Part shown: one piece after another, positions 18,236 through 26,936 of the stretch | How positions within the stretch are numbered: the first letter of the stretch is position 1 | Layout of the letters: each line of letters opens with the position of its first letter | Source of the DNA: Chryseosolibacter sp964532595 | Lineage (GTDB): Bacteria > Bacteroidota > Bacteroidia > Cytophagales > Cyclobacteriaceae | DNA: 64,000 nt | Direction of reading: 5' to 3' | Assembly: GCA_964532595.1 (NCBI GenBank) | Contig: CAZHIQ010000002.1 | Span: 227,550-291,549 of the forward strand | Translations under genes and position numbers: made by a program | Notes under the pieces: generated by a model | Database searches by the model: none | What the model was told of the DNA's origin: nothing | What the model saw: only the letters and a program-made list of their open reading frames with translations

Positions 18236-19732
18236 TCAACGCAGCCGGTTTTTTTTCCAGCGACTTTCTGTCGGAGGATTTGTACCCGCCACCGCTGTGG
18301 GGCGTTTGCGTTCGCGCAGAGCCACGGCCAACACGGCGGCAATATGCAGTTCATCAAGATCAATTTCGCCGGATTGTAAAGAAGAGGGGGTGAAGTACTT
18401 CTCAACAAAGTTCGTATCGAAGTTGCCGGAAACAAAAGCGTCGTGTTGCATTACGAATTTACAGAAACCAAGGGTCGTCTGCACGCCGGTTACTTCGTAT
18501 TCGTCGATGGCGCGTATCATCTTTTGTATCGCCTCGTTTCTATCACTTCCGTGGCAGATGAGCTTTGCAATCATCGGGTCATAGTATAGCGGGATATCCA
18601 TACCTTGTTCAAATCCATCGTCAACGCGAATACCATGACCCTGGGGGCGTCGATACGTCTTAAGCGTGCCGATGTCGGGCAGGAAGTTGTTGGCTGGGTC
18701 TTCTGCATAGACGCGGGCTTCGATGGCGTGACCGCGAAGCTGTATGTCTTCTTGCGAAAAAGGAATCTTGCCTCCTGCGGCGACATGAATTTGTAGTTTA
18801 ACGAGGTCGAGGCCTGTGACAGCCTCTGTGACAGGGTGTTCAACCTGCAGTCGGGTATTCATTTCGAGAAAATAGAAATCGAGATTTTCGTCGAGTATGA
18901 ACTCTACTGTTCCGGCGTTGACGTAACCGCACGCGCGGGCTACGTTAACAGCGGCCTCGCCCATCTGTCGCCGTTTTTCGGGCGTAAGGACGGAGGAAGG
19001 GGCTTCTTCAATGACTTTCTGGTGGCGGCGCTGAATAGAGCATTCGCGTTCGAATAAATGGACGACATTGCCGTGAATGTCACCAAATATCTGAAACTCG
19101 ATATGCCGGGGTCGGGTAACGTACTTTTCGATAAAGACCGATCCGTCGCCAAACGCCGAAGACGCCTCACCGATAGCCCGTTCCATTTGCGTTTCGAACT
19201 CACTTTCATTCTCCACTATCCGCATCCCTTTTCCGCCGCCACCTGCGCTGGCCTTTATCAGCACGGGGTAGCCGATGTTGGCAGCGATCTGACGAGCCTG
19301 GTCAACATCCGTAATTGGTTCGGTCGTTCCCGGAACCAGGGGAACGTTGTATTTCTGCACGGCGGTTTTCGCTGCAAGCTTGCTGCCCATGAGGGCTATG
19401 GACTCCGGTGAGGGGCCGATAAAGACGATTCCGGCGGCGCGGCAGGCCGAGGCGAAGGCCGCATTCTCCGAAAGAAATCCGTACCCCGGATGAATTGCAT
19501 CGGCGCCGGTTGCCTGAGCCGCTTCGATGATTTTGTCACTGCGGAGGTAGGATTCTGCCGAAGCGGCCGGTCCGATACAGATCGATTCATCGGCATATCT
19601 TACATGCAAGGCATTGCGATCAGCTTCGCTGAAAACTCCCACCGTGGCGATTCCCATTTCACGGGCACTGCGAATAATGCGCAGGGCAATCTCGCCGCGG
19701 TTAGCAACAAGGATTTTCTTGAGTTTTGTCAT
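18236..19732 (-). CDS. accC: Biotin carboxylase subunit of an acyl-CoA carboxylase
   Basis: ATP-dependent carboxylation of biotin on the carrier protein. 498 aa, slightly longer than AccC of acetyl-CoA carboxylase (about 450). Seen: KKILVANRGEIALRIIRSARE, the ATP-grasp loop KASAGGGGKGMR, EKYVTRPRHIEFQIFGD, ERECSIQRRHQKVIEEAP and EMNTRLQVEHPVTE. The extra C-terminal 45 residues end in a basic tail. No biotin carrier or carboxyltransferase gene is adjacent. It could serve acetyl-CoA carboxylase, or propionyl/methylcrotonyl-CoA carboxylase; the symbol is therefore tentative. Confidence 0.9.
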   Translation of the reverse strand: MTKLKKILVANRGEIALRIIRSAREMGIATVGVFSEADRNALHVRYADESICIGPAASAESYLRSDKIIEAAQATGADAIHPGYGFLSENAAFASACRAAGIVFIGPSPESIALMGSKLAAKTAVQKYNVPLVPGTTEPITDVDQARQIAANIGYPVLIKASAGGGGKGMRIVENESEFETQMERAIGEASSAFGDGSVFIEKYVTRPRHIEFQIFGDIHGNVVHLFERECSIQRRHQKVIEEAPSSVLTPEKRRQMGEAAVNVARACGYVNAGTVEFILDENLDFYFLEMNTRLQVEHPVTEAVTGLDLVKLQIHVAAGGKIPFSQEDIQLRGHAIEARVYAEDPANNFLPDIGTLKTYRRPQGHGIRVDDGFEQGMDIPLYYDPMIAKLICHGSDRNEAIQKMIRAIDEYEVTGVQTTLGFCKFVMQHDAFVSGNFDTNFVEKYFTPSSLQSGEIDLDELHIAAVLAVALRERKRPTAVAGTNPPTESRWKKNRLR

Positions 19733-19856
19733 ACAGGTCCATTTCCCCCGGCGCCCGGGTGCTGAAATCTAGGGAAATTTTACTTCTTTTGGTTCGAATA
19801 CATGTCGCGCAGTAACGGCCTTTGGACTGAGGCCGCCATCGAATCGCTTTTTTCAC

Positions 19857-19864
19857 TATTTTTG
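19857..19864 (+). promoter_or_regulatory. -7 promoter box TATTTTTG of the spt-like gene
   Basis: Exact TAnnTTTG match, 22 bases before the ATG at 19887, in the 154-base divergent region with accC. Confidence 0.65.
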
Positions 19865-19886
19865 CCGCAATTATTTAACCGCAAGT

Positions 19887-21143
19887 ATGGTAGATCTGTT
19901 TGACAAGCTTAAGATGGAGGCCGGTCCGCTGGCGAAATATTCCCACCTTCCTGACGACTATTTTTTCTTTCCGAAACTGGAGGGGGAAATCGGACCGCGT
20001 ATGCAGTTTAATGGGCGGACGGTGCTCAACTGGAGTCTGAATAATTACCTGGGACTAGCGAATCACCCCGAGGTTCGAAAAGCCGATGCAGATGCGGCGG
20101 CGCAGTACGGGCTGGCTTCGCCGATGGGCGCCCGTATGATGTCAGGAAACTCGGTTCACCACCTTGCGCTCGAGAGCGAACTGGCTAGCTTCATCGCAAA
20201 AGAAGACGTAATGCTTCTCAACTTCGGCTACCAGGGAGTCCTTTCGATCATTGATGCTCTGGTTGACCGTAAAGACGTAATTGTCTACGACGCTGAGTCG
20301 CACGCGTGTATTATTGACGGCGTTAGGCTTCACATGGGCAAACGCTTCGTTTACACGCACAACGATATGGAAAGCCTGGAGAAACAACTGCAACGGGCTA
20401 CGAAGCTGGCTGAGGAAACGGGCGGAGGTATTCTCGTTATTACGGAGGGTGTTTTCGGGATGTCGGGTGCACAGGGCGACCTCAAAGGAGTTGTTGAACT
20501 CAAGAAAAAATACAAGTTCCGCCTCTTTGTCGACGACGCACACGGATTCGGAACAATGGGTAAAACCGGTGCCGGAACCGGGGAGGAGCAAGGCGTTCAG
20601 GATCAGATTGACCTTTATTTCTCTACCTTCGCCAAGTCGATGGCAAGCATCGGTGCTTTTGTAGGAGGCGATAAACGAATTATCAAGTACCTGCGCTACA
20701 GCGTCCGGTCACAGATATACGCCAAGTCGTTGCCCATGCCTTTGGTGTTGGGTGCCTTGAAGCGTCTCGAGCTTTTGAAGTCACGTCCTGAAATGCGTGA
20801 AAATCTCTGGACCATCGTAAATGCGGTTCAAAACGGATTGCGTGAGCGTGGCTTTACCATTGGTAATACAAACTCTCCTGTGACGCCTGTTTTGTTCAAA
20901 GGGGGAGTTGGCGAGGCTGCCAACATGGCAATGGATCTGCGCGAAAACTTTAACATTTTCTGCTCAGTTGTTATCTATCCGGTTGTTCCTAAGGATGTTA
21001 TCATGTTCCGAATTATCCCGACGGCAAGCCATACACTGGCCGATGTGGAGGAGACTTTGACAGCATTCTCGGCACTGAAGGATAAGCTTGACAGCGGATT
21101 TTACCGGCAGGAAGCTCTTGTGTCAGTAACTAAAGCCGGTTAA
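19887..21143 (+). CDS. Serine palmitoyltransferase-like alpha-oxoamine synthase
   Basis: PLP enzyme that joins an amino acid with an acyl-CoA or acyl-ACP with loss of CO2. 418 aa. Seen: LNWSLNNYLGLANHPEV, SPMGARMMSGNSVHHLALE, the PLP-stacking DAESHACI (H139), FVDDAHGFG (D216, H219) and the Schiff-base lysine STFAKSMASIGAF (K250). In Bacteroidota the candidates are serine palmitoyltransferase (sphingolipids) and cysteate acyltransferase (capnine-type sulfonolipids); KBL and BioF are less likely from the extended N-terminus. Own promoter box; no other lipid gene next to it. Specificity cannot be decided from sequence reading. Confidence 0.85.
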   Translation: MVDLFDKLKMEAGPLAKYSHLPDDYFFFPKLEGEIGPRMQFNGRTVLNWSLNNYLGLANHPEVRKADADAAAQYGLASPMGARMMSGNSVHHLALESELASFIAKEDVMLLNFGYQGVLSIIDALVDRKDVIVYDAESHACIIDGVRLHMGKRFVYTHNDMESLEKQLQRATKLAEETGGGILVITEGVFGMSGAQGDLKGVVELKKKYKFRLFVDDAHGFGTMGKTGAGTGEEQGVQDQIDLYFSTFAKSMASIGAFVGGDKRIIKYLRYSVRSQIYAKSLPMPLVLGALKRLELLKSRPEMRENLWTIVNAVQNGLRERGFTIGNTNSPVTPVLFKGGVGEAANMAMDLRENFNIFCSVVIYPVVPKDVIMFRIIPTASHTLADVEETLTAFSALKDKLDSGFYRQEALVSVTKAG

Positions 21144-21228
21144 AAAACGCCTTTTTAGTGGAATTTTAAGGTTTTAAGATTATTTTGGCGTAGAGAAACC
21201 AATTACCAAATCTTAACAATTTATAGAA

Positions 21229-21408
21229 ATGCAAAAGTTTGAAGAGCTCAAAAGCCTCATTGCTTCTTTGGAAGTCGATGCCGACAAGTTTTACAACAAG
21301 GGCAATAGCGCAGCCGGCACCCGCGTAAGAAAGGGAATGCAGGATCTCAAGAACCTGGCTCAAGCCATCCGCGCAGAGGTTCAGGAGATTAAGAACAAAG
21401 CGGCCTAA
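21229..21408 (+). CDS. Small histone H1-like protein (Hc1 type)
   Basis: 59 aa. Reads MQKFEELKSLIASLE... with AAGTRVRKGMQDLKNLAQ and a C-terminal EIKNKAA. Highly charged, Lys/Glu/Ala-rich and helical, matching the short Bacteroidota proteins named histone H1/Hc1 (known family: chlamydial Hc1-like DNA-binding proteins). Probably a nucleoid-associated protein, though the strong basic tail of chlamydial Hc1 is absent and DNA binding is inferred from family only. It lies between the spt-like gene and a strong bidirectional terminator, with an AT-rich, purine-rich leader AATTTATAGAA before the ATG. Confidence 0.85.
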   Translation: MQKFEELKSLIASLEVDADKFYNKGNSAAGTRVRKGMQDLKNLAQAIRAEVQEIKNKAA

Positions 21409-21430
21409 CCGGGTCTTCCTTTAAGCTATC

Positions 21431-21470
21431 AAAAACAAGGGATAACCTTTTCGGTTATCCCTTGTTTTTT
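21431..21470 (+). terminator. Bidirectional terminator shared with the 3' end of dapA
   Basis: Perfect 17-bp inverted repeat (21431-21447 and 21453-21469), 5-base loop TTTTC, flanked by A run on the left and T run on the right, so it has a U-tract in both directions. It terminates the Hc1 gene rightward. The right arm contains the dapA stop codon and its last codons (KNKG). Confidence 0.95.
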
Positions 21471-22330
21471 GCGTAGTGCGCATGTATCTGTTCGCGTAGC
21501 TCAGGCGATGCTTCCGCCAGCGGCAAGCGAACGTTATCGCCGCATATACCCATTTTGGAGAGCAGTACCTTCAGGCCTACGGGATTGCCCTCGGCATACA
21601 TGAGAGGATGGATGTCGAGTAGTTTAAAGGCCTCGCGACTGGCCTTAACGAAGTCCCCCCCCTGCGCATGATCCTTTATCTTCCTGAAAATCGTCGGGTA
21701 AGCATTCGCGAGCACCGAGATAACGCCACGTCCCCCGAGTGCATAAAGGGGAACCGTATACATATCATCACCGGAAATTAACAAAAAATCCTTCGGCATG
21801 TCGCGTGCAATGAGCATGCACTGCTCCATATTGCCGGATGCCTCCTTCACGCCCAAGATGTTCTTGTGGGTGGCAAGGCGCAACGTTGTAGCTGCAGAAA
21901 TATTAGACGATGTGCGCCCGGGAACATTGTAGAGAATGACGGGGACGGGCGAGGCGTCTGCAATGGCGGTGTAATGCCGGAATATACCTTCCTGCGAGGG
22001 CTTGTTATAATACGGGCTTACTGATAGAATCGCAGTGACGTCGGTAAGATCCGATTCCCGAATTGCGTCGAGCACTTGTTGTGTGTTGTTTCCGCCGACA
22101 CCATAAACAATAGGTAGCTTCTTGGTGTTGTTCTGCCGCACAAAGTCGAGTATTTCCTTTTTCTCCTCCTTCGTAACAGTGCTGGACTCACCGGTAGTGC
22201 CCATAACGACGTAATAGTCGACACCTTTTCCGGTGTGTTGGAGAAGTTTTTTTAGTCCTTTAAAATCAACTTCGCCTGAATCGGTGAATGGCGTAACAAG
22301 AGCAACTCCGGTACCGTATAGCTTCTTCAT
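21455..22330 (-). CDS. dapA: 4-hydroxy-tetrahydrodipicolinate synthase
   Basis: Condenses aspartate semialdehyde with pyruvate in the lysine/diaminopimelate pathway, cytoplasmic. 291 aa, normal. Seen: GTGVALVTPF, VMGTTGESSTV, SVSPYYNKPSQEG, YNVPGRTSSN (Y134) and the Schiff-base lysine GVKEASGN (K162). The ATG at 22330 is chosen; a TTG four codons upstream is in frame but unnecessary. The gene's 3' end lies inside a terminator stem. It follows DUF6913 and ligA on the same strand; meso-DAP use also fits the Mpl homologue in this window. Confidence 0.96.
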   Translation of the reverse strand: MKKLYGTGVALVTPFTDSGEVDFKGLKKLLQHTGKGVDYYVVMGTTGESSTVTKEEKKEILDFVRQNNTKKLPIVYGVGGNNTQQVLDAIRESDLTDVTAILSVSPYYNKPSQEGIFRHYTAIADASPVPVILYNVPGRTSSNISAATTLRLATHKNILGVKEASGNMEQCMLIARDMPKDFLLISGDDMYTVPLYALGGRGVISVLANAYPTIFRKIKDHAQGGDFVKASREAFKLLDIHPLMYAEGNPVGLKVLLSKMGICGDNVRLPLAEASPELREQIHAHYAKNKG

Positions 22331-22384
22331 CTCGTTCCTCAATAGAGAATCAATAATATTTAAAATTCAAATGGAAACTGGTGT

Positions 22385-22954
22385 TCAACGCAGTGACTTC
22401 ATGTACTTGTACATGTCGTCTATAAAGCTGGCGGAATCACCGCGGCTTTCGATCATCATCTCGAAGTACGGAGCACCCTCGGGCCAGTATTTTCCAATCC
22501 GACATTTGGCGACACTGCGGGCCACAAGATTGAGAATTAACTCATTGGGTGTTGTGTCGAGATATAATAGAAAATCGAACGACGATTCTGTAAATGATTG
22601 AGCGGTTGGGGCTGTGATGTTGCCCCAAAAAGAAACCTCCCGGTAAGTAAAAAAGTCGAACAGAAATTCGTAGTTCTCCTGGTTTTGTGGAAGAAATGCC
22701 AGCGCCTTGACATTCTTTTTGTCAAGCTCCAACTTACGGATGAGGTTCTTTATTTGATCGTGTTTGCGACGGTCTTCTACGGTAAAAATCAGACCAAATG
22801 AAACGGCTTTCTCGTACGCCTCATTTTGCCGGGGTGTTTGATTTTTTCTCAGGTATGACTGCGTCTTCTTTTTGAGAAATCTCAGTTTCATATCACGCTT
22901 GACCGGATTGGATTTTCCCGGATGCATCGACCTGGGGGATTCTACTTCTTTCAC
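22385..22954 (-). CDS. DUF6913-like protein
   Basis: Function unknown. 189 aa from a GTG at 22954 that overlaps the ligA stop (GTGA); ATG at 22927 or 22891 (MKLRFLKKK) are alternatives, and the last matches the usual basic N-terminus best. Seen: a basic amphipathic start, then an alpha/beta domain with AVSFGLIFTVEDRRKHDQIK, FWGNITAPTAQSF, SFDFLLYLD and RIGKYWPEGAPYFEMMI. No signal or membrane segment. In Bacteroidota such a protein often sits beside ligA and dapA, as here. Confidence 0.8.
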   Translation of the reverse strand: MKEVESPRSMHPGKSNPVKRDMKLRFLKKKTQSYLRKNQTPRQNEAYEKAVSFGLIFTVEDRRKHDQIKNLIRKLELDKKNVKALAFLPQNQENYEFLFDFFTYREVSFWGNITAPTAQSFTESSFDFLLYLDTTPNELILNLVARSVAKCRIGKYWPEGAPYFEMMIESRGDSASFIDDMYKYMKSLR

Positions 22955-24960
22955 ACTTCCAACATTTTCTCCAGTTCATCTTCGGAAATAATCGTTACCC
23001 CAAGCTTCTCTGCTTTCTCACGCTTGGCCGGTCCCATGTTATCTCCCGCTACAAGATAGTCGAGTTTTCCCGAAACCCCAGACAGAATTTTGCCTCCGTG
23101 TTGTATTATCAATTCTTTAAGTTGCTCGCGGTCGTAGCGCTGAAAAACGCCTGAGATGACGAACGACTTTCCCGTCAGGGCGTCGCTTACTTTCTCCGGG
23201 GTATTGTCGTCGCACACAAAGCGCAACCCGGCCGCTTTCAGTCGTTCGACTTCCCTGCGGTTTTCCGGATCGCGGAAAAAATCATACACACTGCGCGCAA
23301 TCTTTTCACCCACCTCGGGCGCCTGCAGGAGCGTTTCCAGACTGGAATTTGCCAGGGTGTCGATGTCATGAAAATGACGGGCGAGTTTTTCGGCGACGGT
23401 CTTACCCACGTAGCGGATCCCAATACCGAAGAGAACATTCTCGAAGGGTTGTTTCCGGGAGGCGTCGATCCCAGCCAGTAAGTTGTTGATTGATTTCTCC
23501 TTGTACTTATCCAGCCGCGAAACGTCATCGTATTTGAGGTCGTAGAGATCAGCCGGGCTTCGTACAAGGCCAAGCTGGTACAGTTGGTCGATTGTCTTCT
23601 CACCCAAGGAATCGATATCCATCGCCTTTCGCTGTATGAAGTGCTCGATCCGGCCTTTGATCTGTGGGGGGCACCCATTAACATTCGGGCAATAGTGCGC
23701 AGCTTCTCCTTCGATCCGATACAAAGGGGTGTCGCATTCAGGGCATCGTTCAATATAGCGGACGGGGGTAGCATGGTCGGGGCGTTTTTCGACATCGACG
23801 CCCGTTATTTTAGGGATAATTTCCCCTCCCTTCTCGACAAAGACAAAGTCGCCGATATGCAAATCGAGCCTTGCGATTTCATTAGCGTTGTGAAGCGAAG
23901 CCCGCTTCACGGTCGTGCCCGCCAGAAATACCGGCTCTAACATCGCTACCGGTGTAACTGCACCGGTTCTCCCTACCTGATACACGACGCCATTGAGGCG
24001 TGTGCTCGCGCTTTCTGCTTTATACTTGTATGCGATAGCCCAACGCGGACTTTTTGCTGTGAATCCGAGATGCTCCTGCTGTTCAATGTTGTTCACTTTG
24101 ATGACGACGCCATCTGTTTCCAGCGGAAGTTCGTGCCGTTTGTGCTCCCACTCGCGGATATAATCCAGTACTTCCGCGATGTTTGCACATTTGCGGTAAG
24201 TAGGGGAGACGTTGAAGCCCCAGGCCTCCAGTCGGTTAATGGCTTCTTCATGTGTTCGAATCCCCGATGCACCCAGGAGACTATAAACGTAGCAGTCTAG
24301 TTTCCTCCGCGCCACTTCACCGGAGTCTTGCATCTTAACTGTTCCGGCCGCCGTGTTCCGCGCGTTTGCATAGCGTTCTTCGCCGATATCTTCGCGTTCT
24401 TTGTTGATGCGAAGAAACACCTCCTTCGGCATGAAAACTTCACCCCTCACTTCGAATGAGTCGGGAAGATCGTCGCCTTTCAATACAAGTGGGATGGTGC
24501 GAATCGTACGAATGTTGTTGCTGACATCGTCGCCTCTGACGCCATCGCCCCGGGTGACAGCTCTGACGAATCTCTTGTTCTCGTAGTGCAGGCTAATGGA
24601 AACGCCGTCGAATTTGAGCTCACAAAAGTATTCGTAGGGATCACCATCAAGTCCGCGGCTGACACGGCCGTCAAATTCCTCAAGCTCCGCCGGACTATAC
24701 GTGTTGCCAAGCGAAAGCATCGGATACCTATGGGTTACCGTGGGGAATTCACGGGTTATCGTTCCACCGACGCGCTGCGTTGGAGAATTGACGTCCCGGA
24801 ATTGCGGATACGCGTTCTCCAACTCCATCAGGCGCTCCATCAGTTTGTCGAACGCCTCGTCCGATATCTCAGAGGTATTTTTCTGATAGTAGAGATCGTT
24901 ATGGTAATTGATCTCTTCGGTTAACCTTTCAATCTCTTGTCGTGCCTGTTCATGAGACAT
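22951..24960 (-). CDS. ligA: NAD-dependent DNA ligase
   Basis: Seals nicks in replication and repair using NAD+. 669 aa, normal. Seen in order: Ia domain (NYHNDLYYQ), adenylation domain with nucleophile lysine CELKFDGVS (K116) and RGDGVRGDDVS, OB fold, a four-Cys zinc finger (CPECDT ... HYCPNVNGCPP, about 400-430), helix-hairpin-helix region, and a C-terminal BRCT domain (about 590-669, GKSFVISGVFQRYDREQL). First gene of the ligA-DUF6913-dapA group. Confidence 0.98.
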   Translation of the reverse strand: MSHEQARQEIERLTEEINYHNDLYYQKNTSEISDEAFDKLMERLMELENAYPQFRDVNSPTQRVGGTITREFPTVTHRYPMLSLGNTYSPAELEEFDGRVSRGLDGDPYEYFCELKFDGVSISLHYENKRFVRAVTRGDGVRGDDVSNNIRTIRTIPLVLKGDDLPDSFEVRGEVFMPKEVFLRINKEREDIGEERYANARNTAAGTVKMQDSGEVARRKLDCYVYSLLGASGIRTHEEAINRLEAWGFNVSPTYRKCANIAEVLDYIREWEHKRHELPLETDGVVIKVNNIEQQEHLGFTAKSPRWAIAYKYKAESASTRLNGVVYQVGRTGAVTPVAMLEPVFLAGTTVKRASLHNANEIARLDLHIGDFVFVEKGGEIIPKITGVDVEKRPDHATPVRYIERCPECDTPLYRIEGEAAHYCPNVNGCPPQIKGRIEHFIQRKAMDIDSLGEKTIDQLYQLGLVRSPADLYDLKYDDVSRLDKYKEKSINNLLAGIDASRKQPFENVLFGIGIRYVGKTVAEKLARHFHDIDTLANSSLETLLQAPEVGEKIARSVYDFFRDPENRREVERLKAAGLRFVCDDNTPEKVSDALTGKSFVISGVFQRYDREQLKELIIQHGGKILSGVSGKLDYLVAGDNMGPAKREKAEKLGVTIISEDELEKMLEV

Positions 24961-25002
24961 GCGCGTACGATAATTATTGGTCTCTTACTGTGATGGAAAA
25001 AA

Positions 25003-26880
25003 TCACCGGTCGTTAGCGCCCGAGGTTGTCGGATCCTCGTAAGCCTTTGGCGGCTGGGTCAGGTCGATTCGGTTGTCCTGACGGTCAACATCCGCTAGCC
25101 GCTGCGAGGGATCAATTTCGATGGACGAAATTTCCTTCGAGGCCCGCCCGATTCTGACAGTGTACGTTGGGTTAACCCACGGCCAGGCGACCAGATCGGT
25201 TCTCATCATCTCGGTGTCTTCTACGGGTTTACTTCCCATCATCTCATTCAACGGTATGTAGTACAATTCCCTTGTACCATCTTTGTAAGTGACTACCAGA
25301 TCAACAGGCATGGGGAATTCTCCTTTGCGCGCTATAGTAACGAACGTATTGCCTTCATCTTCCACGACTGCTTTAATGCCATAATCAATCGTCTTGGTCG
25401 TATAGACGAAGTAACGCAGGTACCACTGCAGTTGAATTCCGCTTACCCTCTCCATGACGCGAATGAAATCATTGGGTTCAGGGTGCTGAAACTTCCAGGT
25501 GTAGTAGAATCGACGCAATCCTTTGTAAACGTTTTCTTCACCGATGACATATTTTAATTGGTGAAGGAAGATAGCTCCCATGGCATACGCGGCGACAGAA
25601 TAAGCACGGTTTGTGCTGAAATGGTCGGAGTGCTGACCGGCCGGCTCGAAGAGGCCGTTTTTGATAAGGGCGAAATACCCAGCATATGCGTTCTCATGAG
25701 GATTTCCTTCCTGCTCAAAGATGTCGGCGATGGCTTCGTTAGCGGTAAAGTCGGTGAACCCTTCATCCATCCAGGCGTAAAGCCCCTCGTTAATGGCAAG
25801 AACCCCTTGATACCAGCTGTGGCTGATTTCGTGCGCAGTCACGCCGGCAAGACTGCCCATAGAACGTTCACCGGTGATAAGGGTACACATCGGATATTCC
25901 ATTCCGCCGTCGCCCCCCTGTATGATGGAATAAGTCTCGTAGGGATATTTGCCGAAGTGCCGGTTCATGTATTGGAAATACCGGACGGCAAAGTCTTTCA
26001 GTCGAGTCCAGTTCTGTGTAGTCTTCTCTCCGGGCTGGTAGAAAAAGCGTACGGTGGGACCATCGGGCACTTGTACTACCTCATGTGTATAGTCCGGGTC
26101 GGCCGCCCATGCAAAGTCGTGCACATCTTTGGCGACAAAGTGCCATGTGAGGTCTCCTTTGGGACGCTTTACAGCCGTTCCGGGTTTCTCATATCCATGG
26201 CCGATTTCCTGAGGATTTTGTAAAACACCCGTGCCGGCCACGATAAATGAAGGATCGAGTGTGATCTTAACGTTGAAGTCACCCCATACTGCGTGAAACT
26301 CACGGCCTATGTAAGGGTAGGTGTGCCATCCGCGATGGTCGTACTCAGCCATCTTGGGATACCATTGAGTCATCGAGTACGAAATACCCTCGCGATTGTT
26401 GCGACCGCTCCGCCGGATTTGAACAGGGACCTGAGCCTCAAAGGCCATGTCGAATACAGCTTTGTCGCCCGGCAATAACGGCTTGCGAAGGGTGACTTCG
26501 AGTACCGTTCCACTGACGTGCCAGGAAACATCGCGCCCGTTTTGTTTGAGAGATGCGATGTGTTGATAACCAATCTCGTCGGGCTTGAGTTTTGAAATCC
26601 GGTCCGTGACCCGGGGATCGGGATCAGCGATCGTTCGTGAACGCACGTCCATCATACTGCCCGGCTGAAAAGCGTTGAAGTATAAATGATAATACACCTT
26701 GTCAAGGGTGTCGGGCGAGTTGTTGTAGTAAGTAAGTTTCTGTGTTCCTGTAAGTCGATGCGTAGATGTGTTGAGCTTTACGTCCATAGTGTACTCAACC
26801 CTTTGCTGCCACCGGTGTTGCTGCGCGTAGGCGGATAACTGTAATAAGGCGAAGACAAGGGCAAGGATAATTTTTTGCAT
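25003..26880 (-). CDS. M1-family metallopeptidase, secreted
   Basis: Zinc aminopeptidase-like exoenzyme. 625 aa with signal peptide (cleavage after AYAQ, about residue 20). Seen: an N-terminal beta-sandwich, the substrate loop QGGDGGMEYPM (GxMEN-like, with Tyr for Asn), and HEISH at 350-354 with the third ligand E373 (MDEGFTDF), exactly the HExxH-x18-E spacing. C-terminal about 90 residues are beta-rich. Likely periplasmic peptide degradation. It lies between ligA and the serC-like gene; no obvious operon partner. Confidence 0.93.
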   Translation of the reverse strand: MQKIILALVFALLQLSAYAQQHRWQQRVEYTMDVKLNTSTHRLTGTQKLTYYNNSPDTLDKVYYHLYFNAFQPGSMMDVRSRTIADPDPRVTDRISKLKPDEIGYQHIASLKQNGRDVSWHVSGTVLEVTLRKPLLPGDKAVFDMAFEAQVPVQIRRSGRNNREGISYSMTQWYPKMAEYDHRGWHTYPYIGREFHAVWGDFNVKITLDPSFIVAGTGVLQNPQEIGHGYEKPGTAVKRPKGDLTWHFVAKDVHDFAWAADPDYTHEVVQVPDGPTVRFFYQPGEKTTQNWTRLKDFAVRYFQYMNRHFGKYPYETYSIIQGGDGGMEYPMCTLITGERSMGSLAGVTAHEISHSWYQGVLAINEGLYAWMDEGFTDFTANEAIADIFEQEGNPHENAYAGYFALIKNGLFEPAGQHSDHFSTNRAYSVAAYAMGAIFLHQLKYVIGEENVYKGLRRFYYTWKFQHPEPNDFIRVMERVSGIQLQWYLRYFVYTTKTIDYGIKAVVEDEGNTFVTIARKGEFPMPVDLVVTYKDGTRELYYIPLNEMMGSKPVEDTEMMRTDLVAWPWVNPTYTVRIGRASKEISSIEIDPSQRLADVDRQDNRIDLTQPPKAYEDPTTSGANDR

Positions 26881-26936
26881 GACTTAGAGGATATGTTAGA
26901 TATGCAAAATATTGATAACAGCTATAAGTTCAAAGG

